A DNA stretch of 64,000 bases from Plasmopara viticola (taxonomy: Eukaryota > Oomycota > Peronosporomycetes > Peronosporales > Peronosporaceae): positions 310,001 to 374,000 of the forward strand of contig MBPM02000018.1 in assembly GCA_001695595.3 (NCBI GenBank), given 5' to 3'. The notes beneath the pieces are model-generated. The model was given only the letters and a program-made list of their open reading frames with translations, made no database searches and was not told the origin of the DNA. A program made the position numbers and the translations under genes. Below, piece by piece: positions 63,979 through 64,000 of this stretch; within the stretch, counting starts at the first letter, position 1; each line of letters begins with the position of its first letter.

Positions 63979-64000
63979 TTCTGGTGCTTTCCTGCTGGCG

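Overview
The window looks like nuclear DNA of an oomycete, most likely Peronosporales (Phytophthora or a downy mildew). The grounds are very short introns (62-92 nt in the models below), a fused GPCR-phosphatidylinositol phosphate kinase gene (a fusion characteristic of oomycetes), and deep layers of decayed Ty1/Copia, Ty3/Gypsy and LINE elements. The species cannot be named from the sequence alone. No bacterial operon, CRISPR array, rRNA or intact tRNA gene was seen.

Layout. Positions 1-27900 are a repeat graveyard. It holds a minus-strand Ty3/Gypsy pol relic (about 640-1667) and then a patchwork of Ty1/Copia pieces that change strand at least eight times. Several pieces still show gag, CCHC knuckle, protease, integrase, RT (YVDDL) and RNase H in order, but all carry stops and frameshifts. 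The clearest are the plus-strand units at 4050-7400 and 7745-10235, which appear to share one LTR-like segment. Positions 27900-33100 are a compact island of intact genes: a five-exon choline/ethanolamine kinase (+), a lipocalin/FABP-like protein (-) and a CLC chloride channel with two CBS domains (-). Positions 33100-54600 return to Copia debris from at least two lineages, plus a possible tRNA-derived SINE.

Positions 54600-63000 are a second gene island. It has a kinase-tail relic, a TPR co-chaperone-like gene with an intact carboxylate clamp, the GPCR-PIPK gene (-), a broken UBC13-like pseudogene (+) that lacks its catalytic cysteine, and a seven-exon ERGIC/Erv41-Erv46-type cargo receptor (-). 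The window ends in LINE fragments on opposite strands (63098-63978).

The host genes are housekeeping membrane, lipid-signalling and secretory genes with no obvious common pathway. Choline kinase (phospholipid head groups), the FABP-like protein (possible lipid ligand) and the PIP kinase (phosphoinositides) all touch lipid metabolism, but that link is inference. The most unusual non-genic signals are two near-perfect foldbacks, each with an 8-nt spacer, associated with Copia sequence (19298-19363, 22233-22278), and shared-LTR or strand-flipped Copia chains. Coordinates of transposon relics are approximate to about 10-50 bases, because they were placed by hand translation of broken frames.
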